Position numbers and translations under genes: made by a program. A stretch of 64,000 nucleotides of DNA from contig NZ_FOYP01000001.1 of NCBI RefSeq assembly GCF_900115105.1, positions 381,472 to 445,471 on the forward strand, read 5' to 3'. The notes below the pieces were generated by a model that saw only the letters and a list, made by a program, of their open reading frames with translations, was not told where the DNA came from and did not search any database. Position 1 is the first letter of the stretch, and each line of letters opens with the position of its first letter. Positions 27,733 to 35,891 of this stretch are shown here, in pieces. This DNA is from Yoonia tamlensis. GTDB lineage: Bacteria > Pseudomonadota > Alphaproteobacteria > Rhodobacterales > Rhodobacteraceae.

Positions 27733-28526
27733 TGTGGCACCTTGCCCATGGGGCCTTGGTCAAGGCGGGTGATATGATCGGCAACGCCGCGCGGAAACAG
27801 GGTGGTCACCAGCGGGTCATGCCCCGGCACAATCAACCCCGGCGCGCTGGCCAGCGTTTGCAGCCGGTCGAACCCGTCCAGCATATCTTGCAGGTCCACA
27901 ACAATCGGGAAGGGTTTGCGCGCCCAGAGGTTTTCGTAATAATGCGCCGCATCCGACGCCAGCACGAGCCAGCCCGCATCGGTACGCACCCGCACGGCTT
28001 GCAACCCGCGGCTATGCCCGCCGATACAATGCACGGTCACACCGTCTGCGACCTCGGCGTCACCGTCATGAAACACCAGTTTGCCCGCATAAAGCCGTTT
28101 GACTGCCTCGCAAATATGATCCGCTGTAAAGGGCGCGCGCAGCGGGTCGTGGCACATGCAAGGACCGGTGGCGAAAGCCATTTCCGCCGCTTGTAGGTGC
28201 AGCTGCGCATTAGGAAACAAGTGCAGCCCGCCCGCATGATCATAGTGCAAATGCGTGACGATCACCCGCGTGATATCGTCAGGCGTGACACCCAGCGGGG
28301 CAAGTGCGGCACGCGGGTCCATACGGATCGGGCGGCCGCGCGCTGTGGCCTCGGCATCGTCATAACCAGTATCGACAAGGATCAGCTCTGATCCTTTGCG
28401 CAGCAGCCAGACAAAGTAATCCATCGCGTGCGGTGCATCGTGGTTATCGGCAAGGATAAAACTATCGGCCCGCGTGCGCGCATTGCGGTCGGCATATTTG
28501 ACCGCGTGGACTTCCCAATTGCTCAT
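27729..28526 (-). CDS. Metallo-beta-lactamase-fold lactonase-like hydrolase
   Basis: 265 residues with the metal motif HLHYDHAGG, a later His in GGHSRGLQAV, an Asp in LASDAAHYY and a final His in VPGHDP. The pattern is that of the N-acyl homoserine lactonase group. In this operon, between a tetronate kinase and a TRAP transporter, opening of a sugar-acid lactone seems more likely than quorum quenching; that is inference. ATGA overlaps on both sides. Confidence 0.82.
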   Translation of the reverse strand: MSNWEVHAVKYADRNARTRADSFILADNHDAPHAMDYFVWLLRKGSELILVDTGYDDAEATARGRPIRMDPRAALAPLGVTPDDITRVIVTHLHYDHAGGLHLFPNAQLHLQAAEMAFATGPCMCHDPLRAPFTADHICEAVKRLYAGKLVFHDGDAEVADGVTVHCIGGHSRGLQAVRVRTDAGWLVLASDAAHYYENLWARKPFPIVVDLQDMLDGFDRLQTLASAPGLIVPGHDPLVTTLFPRGVADHITRLDQGPMGKVPQ

Positions 28527-28813
28527 TGCCAGACCTCTGCAAACGTGGCGACCTGTTTCGAGAGGACCATATCCGCAACCACGGCGTCAAAGGCTTTGAA
28601 ATGCGCGCTGTGCAGATGGTCCTGAAACGCCTGCGCATCTTCGTAGACTTCATACAGGAACACTTCGCAAGGGCGGGCCGGATCAGTGCAGACATCAAAC
28701 TGATGACAGCCGGGTTCAGCGCCAAGCGATTGCGCAGCGTTCTGGCGCATATGCGCCAGAAATTCGATTTCATGTGTAGGGGCGATTTGGAACTGAACGG
28801 TAACAACAAACAT
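28523..28813 (-). CDS. Antibiotic biosynthesis monooxygenase (ABM) fold protein
   Basis: 96 residues starting MFVVTVQFQIAPTHEIEFLA, typical of small ferredoxin-like ABM/YgiN dimers, with SLGAEPGCHQFDVCTD and EVYEDAQAFQDHLHSAHF. The ATG was set at 28813 because AAGGAG precedes it by six bases. In catabolic operons these proteins are often mutarotase- or monooxygenase-like; no catalytic residue can be assigned. Ten bases after dctM and overlapping the lactonase start. Confidence 0.8.
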   Translation of the reverse strand: MFVVTVQFQIAPTHEIEFLAHMRQNAAQSLGAEPGCHQFDVCTDPARPCEVFLYEVYEDAQAFQDHLHSAHFKAFDAVVADMVLSKQVATFAEVWQ

Positions 28814-28823
28814 CTCCGGCTCC

Positions 28824-30107
28824 TTATCTGAAAGCATGCACAAGCGTCATGGAGATCGCGGGCACATAGGTGATCAAGGCCAAGGCGATGATCGCAGCAA
28901 TATAAAGCGGCGCCATTGCACGCGCGATGCTCAGCACGCCAACCCCTGAAATCCGCGAAGCGACATAAAGGGTGGCGCCCACAGGCGGGGTGAACAGCCC
29001 GATGGCCACGTTACACACCATGATGACACCCAGATGCACCGGATCAACCCCAAAGCTAACCGCCGTTGGCAGAAACAGCGGCGCGGTCAGCAAGATCGCA
29101 GGCACCGGATCAAGCACAAGCCCAAGCACCAGCATCACGATGTTGACCAACAACAAGAACACCCAAGGCGAGCTGGACACAGATTGCACGAAGCCCACAA
29201 GGATTGTTGGCATTTGCTCAAGCGTGATCAGCCAGCCCAGCACAGATGTCGCCCCGATCACAACCATCACGATTGCGGATGTGACAAACGCATCTGTCAT
29301 CAGTTTAGGCAGGTCGCGCAGATGGAAATCACGGTAAATCAACATGGTCACAACCAGCCCGTAAATCACGGCCAATGCAGCGGCCTCGGTCGGTGTGACA
29401 AATCCCGAGAAGATTCCGCCCAGGATCAGCACAGGCATCATCAACGCGGGCAGGGTGCTGAGGAACGATTTTGAAAGCGCTGCGGTGCTGGTGCGGTGCC
29501 CGCCTGCGTCGCAACCGGTTGATTTGCCAACACGGTAGCAGACGATCATGAACAGCAGGCCAAACAGCAGACCGGGCACGGTGCCTGCAAGGAACAGGTC
29601 CTTGACGGAAACACCGCCGACAAACCCGTAGATCAGCATCGGGATGGATGGCGGAATGATGATCCCGATGGTCCCAGCAGCCGCAACGAGACCGGCAGCA
29701 AAGGCGGGGGTATAGCCCCGTTTGGCCATGTTTTTGATCATCACCGACCCGATAGCGGCGCTATCGGCAATAGCAGAGCCTGAAATCCCGCCAAAAATCA
29801 TCGACGCGCCCACAACCACCATGCCAAGCCCGCCGGGCATAAAGCCGAACAGTTCCTTGGAAAACGTGATGATACGCTGGCCAACGCCGCCGCGGCTCAT
29901 CAATTCGCCAGCGACGATGAACAGCGGGATCGCGATAAAGTGGTTGGGTTCAACCCCGCCGATAAAGTTCAGGTAAAGTGCCTGCAACGGATAGCCCAGA
30001 TCAAATACCATGATCGGCAGAACCGCCGATATCAGGATCGCCCAGACAAGCGGAAACCCAAGGAAAACGGTCGTCAGAAAGACGGCGACAACAAAGAGCA
30101 GGATCAT
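28824..30107 (-). CDS. dctM: TRAP transporter large permease (DctM type)
   Basis: 427 residues, about 12 membrane helices, with the DctM blocks FVGGVSVKDLFLAGTVPGL and GLFTPPVGATLYVASRISG. Together with DctQ and DctP it imports a carboxylate or sugar acid using the sodium gradient. The start at 30107 (MILLFVVAVFLTT) overlaps the dctQ stop; an upstream extension of 15 residues was rejected. Confidence 0.93.
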   Translation of the reverse strand: MILLFVVAVFLTTVFLGFPLVWAILISAVLPIMVFDLGYPLQALYLNFIGGVEPNHFIAIPLFIVAGELMSRGGVGQRIITFSKELFGFMPGGLGMVVVGASMIFGGISGSAIADSAAIGSVMIKNMAKRGYTPAFAAGLVAAAGTIGIIIPPSIPMLIYGFVGGVSVKDLFLAGTVPGLLFGLLFMIVCYRVGKSTGCDAGGHRTSTAALSKSFLSTLPALMMPVLILGGIFSGFVTPTEAAALAVIYGLVVTMLIYRDFHLRDLPKLMTDAFVTSAIVMVVIGATSVLGWLITLEQMPTILVGFVQSVSSSPWVFLLLVNIVMLVLGLVLDPVPAILLTAPLFLPTAVSFGVDPVHLGVIMVCNVAIGLFTPPVGATLYVASRISGVGVLSIARAMAPLYIAAIIALALITYVPAISMTLVHAFR

Positions 30108-30613
30108 TCGGATGCCTCTTGCGGTTTGGTGGTGCCACGCAGGACAAGCCATGAATTATAGATGTGGAAGCAAAGCGTCAGGATCATGCCCGCAGGCATC
30201 GACGCGTAAAGCAGCCCGACAGGCCAATAAAGTACCGTGGTTTTTTGCCGCCAAGTGTGTTCGGAAATGCCGATGCCTTTGATGATCAGGCTGACAAGCA
30301 GGATAATCACCACCGCGTTAATCACATGTTCAAGATAGGTCTTGATGCGCGGTGAAAACAGCGAATCCACAATCTCGGTCACGCGCATATGCGCGCCGCG
30401 CGCCATTGCGGCAGCACAGCCCAGAAATGTGCTCCAAAGCAGCAAGAATGCCGTGACTTCTAGCGACCATGCCAGATCAAATCCGGCAAAGCCGCGCAGG
30501 GTTGCATTGGCAAAGACAAGGATCAGGATGGATAGTCCGCCAAGCACAAGCAGACCGTCGATAAAATGGCTAAGGCCGCGCAAGAGCGGCGGATAGGAGG
30601 GGCGGAAATCCAT
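30104..30613 (-). CDS. dctQ: TRAP transporter small permease (DctQ type)
   Basis: 169 residues with four hydrophobic helices (LLVLGGLSILILVFANATLR, LEVTAFLLLWSTFLGCAAA, HVINAVVIILLVSLIIKGI and a last one around GLLYASMPAGMIL) and the AMARGAHMRV motif of DctQ. Partner of DctM; separated from dctP by a terminator-like hairpin. Confidence 0.9.
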   Translation of the reverse strand: MDFRPSYPPLLRGLSHFIDGLLVLGGLSILILVFANATLRGFAGFDLAWSLEVTAFLLLWSTFLGCAAAMARGAHMRVTEIVDSLFSPRIKTYLEHVINAVVIILLVSLIIKGIGISEHTWRQKTTVLYWPVGLLYASMPAGMILTLCFHIYNSWLVLRGTTKPQEASE

Positions 30614-30640
30614 GGTGTCCGGACCTTATAGAAAAGAAAA

Positions 30641-30664
30641 AAGGTGCCCGCTGTCGGGCACCTT
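30641..30664 (-). terminator. Intrinsic terminator-like hairpin after dctP
   Basis: AAGGTGCCCG-CTGT-CGGGCACCTT is a perfect 10-bp stem with a four-base loop. On the minus strand it is followed by TTTTTTCTTTTC, as in rho-independent terminators. It lies between dctP and dctQM; partial read-through would give more binding protein than permease, a usual arrangement. Confidence 0.85.
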
Positions 30665-30673
30665 GGGTGTTGT

Positions 30674-31684
30674 TTAGTTTGCAGGCATCGCGTCGCGGAT
30701 CGCGGCGGCTTCGGCCAGAACCTTGTCGACTTCTTCGCCGTAAACGCCGCGCGCCTGGTCGTAAACCGATGCAACCGCATCGCGGAACGGGCCGATTTCT
30801 GGCGTGATAATGGTTGCGCCATCAGCGGCAAGCTGTTCAAGCTGCGCAGCCTCGGAGTTTTTCACCAATTCACGGCTAAAGGCTGATGAATCCGCCGCAG
30901 CACGCAACACCGCGTCTTTGTCTTCGTCCGAAAACGATTGCCATGTTTCTTCGGCAATGGTCAGCGGCAGCGGCGAATAGACGTGGCGGGTCAATGTCAG
31001 GTTCGGTGCGACTTCGGTGAATTTGAGTGAAACAATTGTATCAACAGGGTTTTCCTGTCCGTCAACGGTGCCCTGCTGGATCGCCAGATATACATCGGTC
31101 ACTGGCATGACGACAGTCTGGAACCCGATGGCCTCCATGGTCCAGCGGATCATGTCGTTGGGGAATACGCGCATCTTTTTGCCAACAGCGTCAGCGGGCG
31201 AATGCAGTTCAAAGTTGGTGGTATAGCTGCGGAAACCTGCTTCCCATGTGGATAGAACGCGGAAACCTACCTCTGGCAACTTGTCGAATTCGCCCTGAAG
31301 CCATGCAGAGTTGTCGTAGAATTCCCAGCCCTGTTCATAGCTGTCGACCAAAAACGGCATCGCTGTCAGGTTCAATGACGGCAGGTGCGTCGCATATGAA
31401 CCGGTTGCGGATACGGTGAAGTCAACGCCGCCCAGTTGCAATTGCTCAATTGCCTTGGGGTCGTTGCCCAGCTGACCAGCCGGATAAATGCGGACCTCAT
31501 AGCGGCCTTCGGTATATTCGGCGACCTTATCAGCAAACACCTGTGCCGCCTGATCACGTGATCCGCCGGGGTTATCTGTATGGCTGAATTGCAGGATTTC
31601 TTGCGCCTGTGCGGCCCCTGCAACAACCAGCAATGCAGCAACCGCCGCCGACATCTTCATTGTTGTTTTGATCTTCATGTTCAT
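30674..31684 (-). CDS. dctP: TRAP transporter substrate-binding protein (DctP type)
   Basis: 336 residues with a signal peptide ending AAQA/Q. Motifs of DctP proteins: LQFSHTDNPGGSRDQAAQVF and later GQENPVDTIVSLKF (the NP segment is the family mark) plus VYLAIQQGTVDGQ. Start at 31684, behind GGGAGGAAATT. Divergent from the dehydrogenase gene. The ligand is probably the four-carbon acid or lactone handled by this locus. Confidence 0.93.
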   Translation of the reverse strand: MNMKIKTTMKMSAAVAALLVVAGAAQAQEILQFSHTDNPGGSRDQAAQVFADKVAEYTEGRYEVRIYPAGQLGNDPKAIEQLQLGGVDFTVSATGSYATHLPSLNLTAMPFLVDSYEQGWEFYDNSAWLQGEFDKLPEVGFRVLSTWEAGFRSYTTNFELHSPADAVGKKMRVFPNDMIRWTMEAIGFQTVVMPVTDVYLAIQQGTVDGQENPVDTIVSLKFTEVAPNLTLTRHVYSPLPLTIAEETWQSFSDEDKDAVLRAAADSSAFSRELVKNSEAAQLEQLAADGATIITPEIGPFRDAVASVYDQARGVYGEEVDKVLAEAAAIRDAMPAN

Positions 31685-31727
31685 AATTTCCTCCCAAAGA
31701 ACTGAACGTTGATATTGCATTTGTTTA

Positions 31728-31749
31728 CGTATGCATTAAATTATGCGTT
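31728..31749. promoter_or_regulatory. Candidate GntR operator between dctP and the dehydrogenase gene
   Basis: An imperfect palindrome (ACGTATGCAT-TAA-ATTATGCGT) spans the divergent promoter region; the inner arms GCAT and ATGC are exact. It is AT-rich against the GC-rich surroundings and fits a FadR-type GntR site. The GntR gene of this locus (33928) is the likely partner. Pattern-based only. Confidence 0.45.
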
Positions 31750-31811
31750 GTCAACTTTCGAAAACTGACGCCCGAAATAAATTTCACTTAGAACGACAGG
31801 AACGCCGGCTC

Positions 31812-32903
31812 ATGAAGACAAATTTTGAAATCGCAGTGTTTGAAGGCGATGGCATTGGGCCAGAAATTACAGCGCCAACCGTTGCAATCTTGCGGCAATT
31901 GGCTGCGCAATCTGATGGCTATGATCTGTCATTTACAGATGCGCCTGCAGGCGCCGCGCATTACGCGCAAACAGGCGAATCGCTGCCTGCGGCATCAATG
32001 GAAATCGCCCGCCGGTCAGATGCGATTCTGCTTTCGGCGATGGGTCTGCCTTCGGTGCGCTATGCGGATGGCACCGAAATTTCACCCCAGATTGATCTGC
32101 GCAAAGCGCTGACATTATTCGCGGGCGTGCGGCCCGTCACGGTGCGCGCCAACCAGCGCACCCCGCTTAAGATCCCCGAAGGCCGCGAGATTGATTTTGT
32201 CCTGATCCGCGAAAGCACCGAAGGGTTGTTCTATACCCAAGGGCGTGGCGAAGTGACCAAGGACGAGGCCCGCGAAACCCTGCTGATCACCCGCGATATT
32301 TCTGAAAAACTGTTCAAATTCGCCTTTGAACTGGCGCGCACACGCAAAGAAACCGGCCGTGGTCCGGGCAAGGTCACATGCGTGGACAAGGCCAACGTGT
32401 TCCGCGCCTTTGCATTTTTCCGCGAAATGTTTGATGCCGAGGCCGCAAAACACCCCGATCTGGCCGCGGATCACGCCTATGTCGATGCAACGGCGCTTTG
32501 GATGGTGCTCAAGCCTTGGGAATTTGACGTGATGGTCACCGAAAATATGTTTGGCGATATTCTGTCTGATCTGGGTGCAGGGCTGATGGGCGGGCTTGGG
32601 CTGGCGCCTTCGGCGGATATCGGGCTTGAACATGCCGTGTTCCAGCCGTGTCATGGGTCTGCGCCCGACATTGCGGGCCAGGGGCTTGCCAACCCGTTGG
32701 CAATGATCCTGTCTGCTGCGATGATGCTGGAATGGCTGGGGATCAAGCACGATAATGCGGCGATGCTGGCGGATGGCACCAAATTGCGCGAGGCGGTGGA
32801 AGCCGTTGTGAGCAAAGGTGAAATCCTGACCCGTGATTTGGGCGGCGATGCCGGTACAGCGCAATCAGCCGCAGCCGTGGCCGCAGCGTTGAACCTGTCA
32901 TGA
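31812..32903 (+). CDS. Isocitrate/isopropylmalate dehydrogenase family protein
   Basis: 363 residues: AVFEGDGIGPEITAPT near the start, RESTEGLFYTQGRGE with the substrate-binding site, CVDKANVFRAF with the catalytic Lys, and FGDILSDLGAGLMGGLGLAPS with metal-binding Asp. Family members include 3-isopropylmalate, tartrate and D-malate dehydrogenases. In this setting a sugar-acid or tartrate-type oxidation is more likely than leucine biosynthesis. Start set at MKTNFEIAVFEG, behind CAGGAA. Confidence 0.85.
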   Translation: MKTNFEIAVFEGDGIGPEITAPTVAILRQLAAQSDGYDLSFTDAPAGAAHYAQTGESLPAASMEIARRSDAILLSAMGLPSVRYADGTEISPQIDLRKALTLFAGVRPVTVRANQRTPLKIPEGREIDFVLIRESTEGLFYTQGRGEVTKDEARETLLITRDISEKLFKFAFELARTRKETGRGPGKVTCVDKANVFRAFAFFREMFDAEAAKHPDLAADHAYVDATALWMVLKPWEFDVMVTENMFGDILSDLGAGLMGGLGLAPSADIGLEHAVFQPCHGSAPDIAGQGLANPLAMILSAAMMLEWLGIKHDNAAMLADGTKLREAVEAVVSKGEILTRDLGGDAGTAQSAAAVAAALNLS

Positions 32904-33931
32904 CGGGCAAAAGCCACCTGCGCGTTGCTTGCGTCGGGGCTGGCTATTTCAGCCAGTTCCACTATGGCGGCTGGGCGCGGGACGCCCGTGTGACGCTAGT
33001 CGGATCATGCAATCGCGACATCGCAAAGGCACGCGAAACGGGCCTGCCTGCCTTTGATGATCTGGCGCGCATGCTGGATGAAACGCAGCCGGATTTGTTG
33101 GACATCATTCTGCCCCCCGTTGCCCATGCCACCGCGATCCGCACGGCGTTGGCGGCGGGGATCAAGACCATGATCTGCCAGAAACCATTCTGCCAATCGC
33201 TGGACGAGGCGCGCACGATCATTGCCGAGGCGGACGCCGCGGGCGCGCGTATAATCGTGCATGAAAACTTCCGGTTTCAACCGTGGTATCGCGCGATCAA
33301 GACCGCGCTGGATGCTGGCAGCATTGGCGCGGTGCAACAAGCAACTTTCCGGCTGCGCCCCGGTGACGGGCAGGGCCCGCGCGCCTATCTGGACCGCCAA
33401 CCGTATTTTCAAGAGATGGAAAAATTCCTGATTCATGAAACGGCGGTGCATTGGGTCGACACGTTCCGCTATCTGTTTGGCAACCCCAGCGCCGTCTACG
33501 CCGATCTGCGCCGGATCAATCCGGTGATCGCGGGCGAGGATGCGGGGTTTGTCCTGTTTGACCACGCAGACGGGGTGCGGGCACTGTTTGACGGCAATCG
33601 CAACCTTGACCACGCGGCTGACAACCTGCGGCGCACCATGGGCGAGGCGCTGATCGAAGGGACCAAAGGCACGCTGACATTGCTTGGTGACGGATCGGTG
33701 CAGTTGCGGGCATTCGGCACGACCACACCCCGGCAAATCAGCCCGCCCGATACTTGGGACGGGTTTGGCGGTGATTGCGTTTTTGCGTTGCAAAGCCATG
33801 TGGTTGCGGGGGTCTTGGACGGTGCGCCGCTTGAAAACCTTGCGGCGGATTACATTGCTGTTATCCAGATCGAGGAGATGATATATCGTTCCGCCCGTGA
33901 AGGCCGCAAAATAAATCTGGAGATTCCGTGA
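32900..33931 (+). CDS. Gfo/Idh/MocA family oxidoreductase
   Basis: 343 residues with a Rossmann start (LRVACVGAGYFSQFHYGGW), the CQKPF segment equivalent to EKP (ICQKPFCQSLDEA) and a C-terminal substrate domain with HETAVHWVDTFRYLFG. Oxidises a sugar or sugar acid with NAD(P). The usual catalytic Glu of EKP is Gln here, which is seen in some subgroups. ATGA overlap with the preceding gene. Confidence 0.88.
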   Translation: MTGKSHLRVACVGAGYFSQFHYGGWARDARVTLVGSCNRDIAKARETGLPAFDDLARMLDETQPDLLDIILPPVAHATAIRTALAAGIKTMICQKPFCQSLDEARTIIAEADAAGARIIVHENFRFQPWYRAIKTALDAGSIGAVQQATFRLRPGDGQGPRAYLDRQPYFQEMEKFLIHETAVHWVDTFRYLFGNPSAVYADLRRINPVIAGEDAGFVLFDHADGVRALFDGNRNLDHAADNLRRTMGEALIEGTKGTLTLLGDGSVQLRAFGTTTPRQISPPDTWDGFGGDCVFALQSHVVAGVLDGAPLENLAADYIAVIQIEEMIYRSAREGRKINLEIP

Positions 33932-34605
33932 CCGAAACTACCGCGAAAACACTGTCGTCAACGCAGCGCGCCGTGCATGAATTGCGCGGGCTGATTTTTC
34001 GCGGAGAGCTTCCCGCAGGGTCCGATCACCTCGAGGCCGAGCTTGCCCAGCGGTTTGGCATGTCGCGCACACCCGTGCGCGAGGCCGCGCTGATTTTGGA
34101 AAGCCAAGGGCTGGTCGAGTTGCGCCCGCGCAAAGGTGTGCGTGTGCTGCCGGTTTCTTCGGATGATATGCGCGAAATCTACGATGTGCTGACAGAGCTG
34201 GAAAGCCTCGCGGCAGGGCAGGCGGCGCAGCAATCCTATGCCGCCAAAGACCTGCAACAGCTTGAGGCGGCGATCAATGACATGGACCGCGCAATTGCGT
34301 CAGACGACCTAGAGGCATGGGCCGATGCCGATGACCGGTTCCACACGGAACTGGTGCGGCTTGGCAATAATTCGCGGATTGAAACAATCGTCGCGATGAT
34401 GCGCGATCAGGTGCGCCGCGCGCGTGCGCTCACGCTGTTCATGCGGCCGCTGCCAACGCAATCGAACGAAGACCACCGGCTGGTGTTTGAAGCGATCAAG
34501 AACGGCGATCCCGCCGCCGCCCATGATATCCACAAGATCCATCGCCAGAAAGCCAAGACAATGCTGCTCGCGTTGCTTGAAAAACACCGGCTCACCCTGA
34601 TTTAG
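33928..34605 (+). CDS. GntR family transcriptional regulator (FCD domain)
   Basis: 225 residues: N-terminal winged helix (LRGLIFRGELPAGSDHLEAE and AQRFGMSRTPVREAALILES) and a C-terminal FCD domain with metal-binding pattern (DADDRFHTELVRLGNN, EDHRLVFEAIKNGD). The start is GTG, overlapping the oxidoreductase stop. Probable repressor of the catabolic locus, with the sugar-acid as inducer. Confidence 0.9.
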   Translation: MTETTAKTLSSTQRAVHELRGLIFRGELPAGSDHLEAELAQRFGMSRTPVREAALILESQGLVELRPRKGVRVLPVSSDDMREIYDVLTELESLAAGQAAQQSYAAKDLQQLEAAINDMDRAIASDDLEAWADADDRFHTELVRLGNNSRIETIVAMMRDQVRRARALTLFMRPLPTQSNEDHRLVFEAIKNGDPAAAHDIHKIHRQKAKTMLLALLEKHRLTLI

Positions 34606-34623
34606 GCAGCCGGTGCTGCGGTA

Positions 34624-35865
34624 CTACGACGTGCGGCCGGATACTTTGGCTTGGTAGCGATCAAGCTCTGACAAAAGAACCGGCCCCGTTGCCACATCCA
34701 TCCGGTTGCAGAACTCGGCCCAGACCGCGCCAAATGGCAGGTCTTTGATTTCTTCGGTGACCATCAGGCGGGTTGTGTAGTCAAGCCGGTCCTCTGCCGA
34801 TTTCAACCGGTCCCAAGGCGCCAATAGCGCGCGCAAAAGCGCCTTTTGCATGTTGCGCGTACCGATCACCCAAGCAGCGGTCCGGCTGATTGTCGCGTCA
34901 AAGAAATCAAGCCCGATATGCGTGCGATCCAATAGGTCCGCGCTGACCAGTTCCTGCGCCATTTGCAGGATTGAATCATCCAGAAGGATCACGTGGTCAC
35001 TGTCCCAGCGCATCGGGCGGCTGACGTGGAGCAGGATTTCATCAACTGAAAGGGCGACAGAACTAAGTTTGTCTGCGACGTTTTCTGTCGGGTGGAAATG
35101 CCCCATATCAAGGCACAAAAGTGTGCCTTTGCGGATCGCGTAGCCCATATAGAATTCATGGCTGCCAACGGTGCAGGCTTCTACGCCAATGCCAAACAGC
35201 TTGCTTTCCACAGCGTCCAGCAACTGCGCCTTATCATGGGGCGTTTGCATGATCGCATTCAATGACTGCTCAAGCCGTTGGCGCGGTGCAAAGCGGTCGA
35301 CGGGCGTGTCTTTATACCCGTCCGGAACCCAGATGTTATTCACACAAGCCGTCCCAAGCGCCGCCCCCATTTGCGCGGCAATATCGCGTGACCGTTTCCC
35401 GTGTTCGATCCAGAAATCGCGGATCGCCTGATCGGGGTGGCTTAGCGTCAGATTGTCGTCGGCCTTTGCGTGGGCAAAGAATGTCGGATTGAAATCCAGC
35501 CCCAGACCCTGATCGCGCGCCCAATCCACCCAAGGCGCAAAATGGCTGAATTCAATTTCGTCGCGGTCCGGATTCTGATCGGTGTCCAGATAGCAGGCAT
35601 GCAGGTTCAGGCGGTGTTTGCCCGGAATCATCGCATAGGCAAATTCCAGATCGGCGCGCAGTTCGTCGGGCGTGCGCGCCCGTCCGGGATGGTTGCCCGT
35701 CGCCTGAATGCCGCCGCCGGAACTGCCTGTTTTGGATTCAAAACCGACCACATCATCACCTTGCCAGCAATGCATGGAAATCGGAATTTCCGCCAGCCTG
35801 CGCAGGGCGGTTTCCGTATCGACGCCCCAATCGGCAAAGGCGGCTTTTGCGCTTTCATAGCTCAT
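34624..35865 (-). CDS. rhaI: L-rhamnose isomerase (RhaI, Rhizobium type)
   Basis: 413 residues. ISMHCWQGDDVVGFE and HRLNLHACYLDTDQNPDRDEI are typical of the alphaproteobacterial and Gram-positive type RhaI; metal ligands are expected in LDMGHFHPTENVADK and HIGLDFFDATI. It converts L-rhamnose to L-rhamnulose. Transcribed after rhaD, 26 bases downstream. Confidence 0.92.
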   Translation of the reverse strand: MSYESAKAAFADWGVDTETALRRLAEIPISMHCWQGDDVVGFESKTGSSGGGIQATGNHPGRARTPDELRADLEFAYAMIPGKHRLNLHACYLDTDQNPDRDEIEFSHFAPWVDWARDQGLGLDFNPTFFAHAKADDNLTLSHPDQAIRDFWIEHGKRSRDIAAQMGAALGTACVNNIWVPDGYKDTPVDRFAPRQRLEQSLNAIMQTPHDKAQLLDAVESKLFGIGVEACTVGSHEFYMGYAIRKGTLLCLDMGHFHPTENVADKLSSVALSVDEILLHVSRPMRWDSDHVILLDDSILQMAQELVSADLLDRTHIGLDFFDATISRTAAWVIGTRNMQKALLRALLAPWDRLKSAEDRLDYTTRLMVTEEIKDLPFGAVWAEFCNRMDVATGPVLLSELDRYQAKVSGRTS

Positions 35866-35891
35866 GTTCGTTCCTCCCTTGGCATCCCCGC

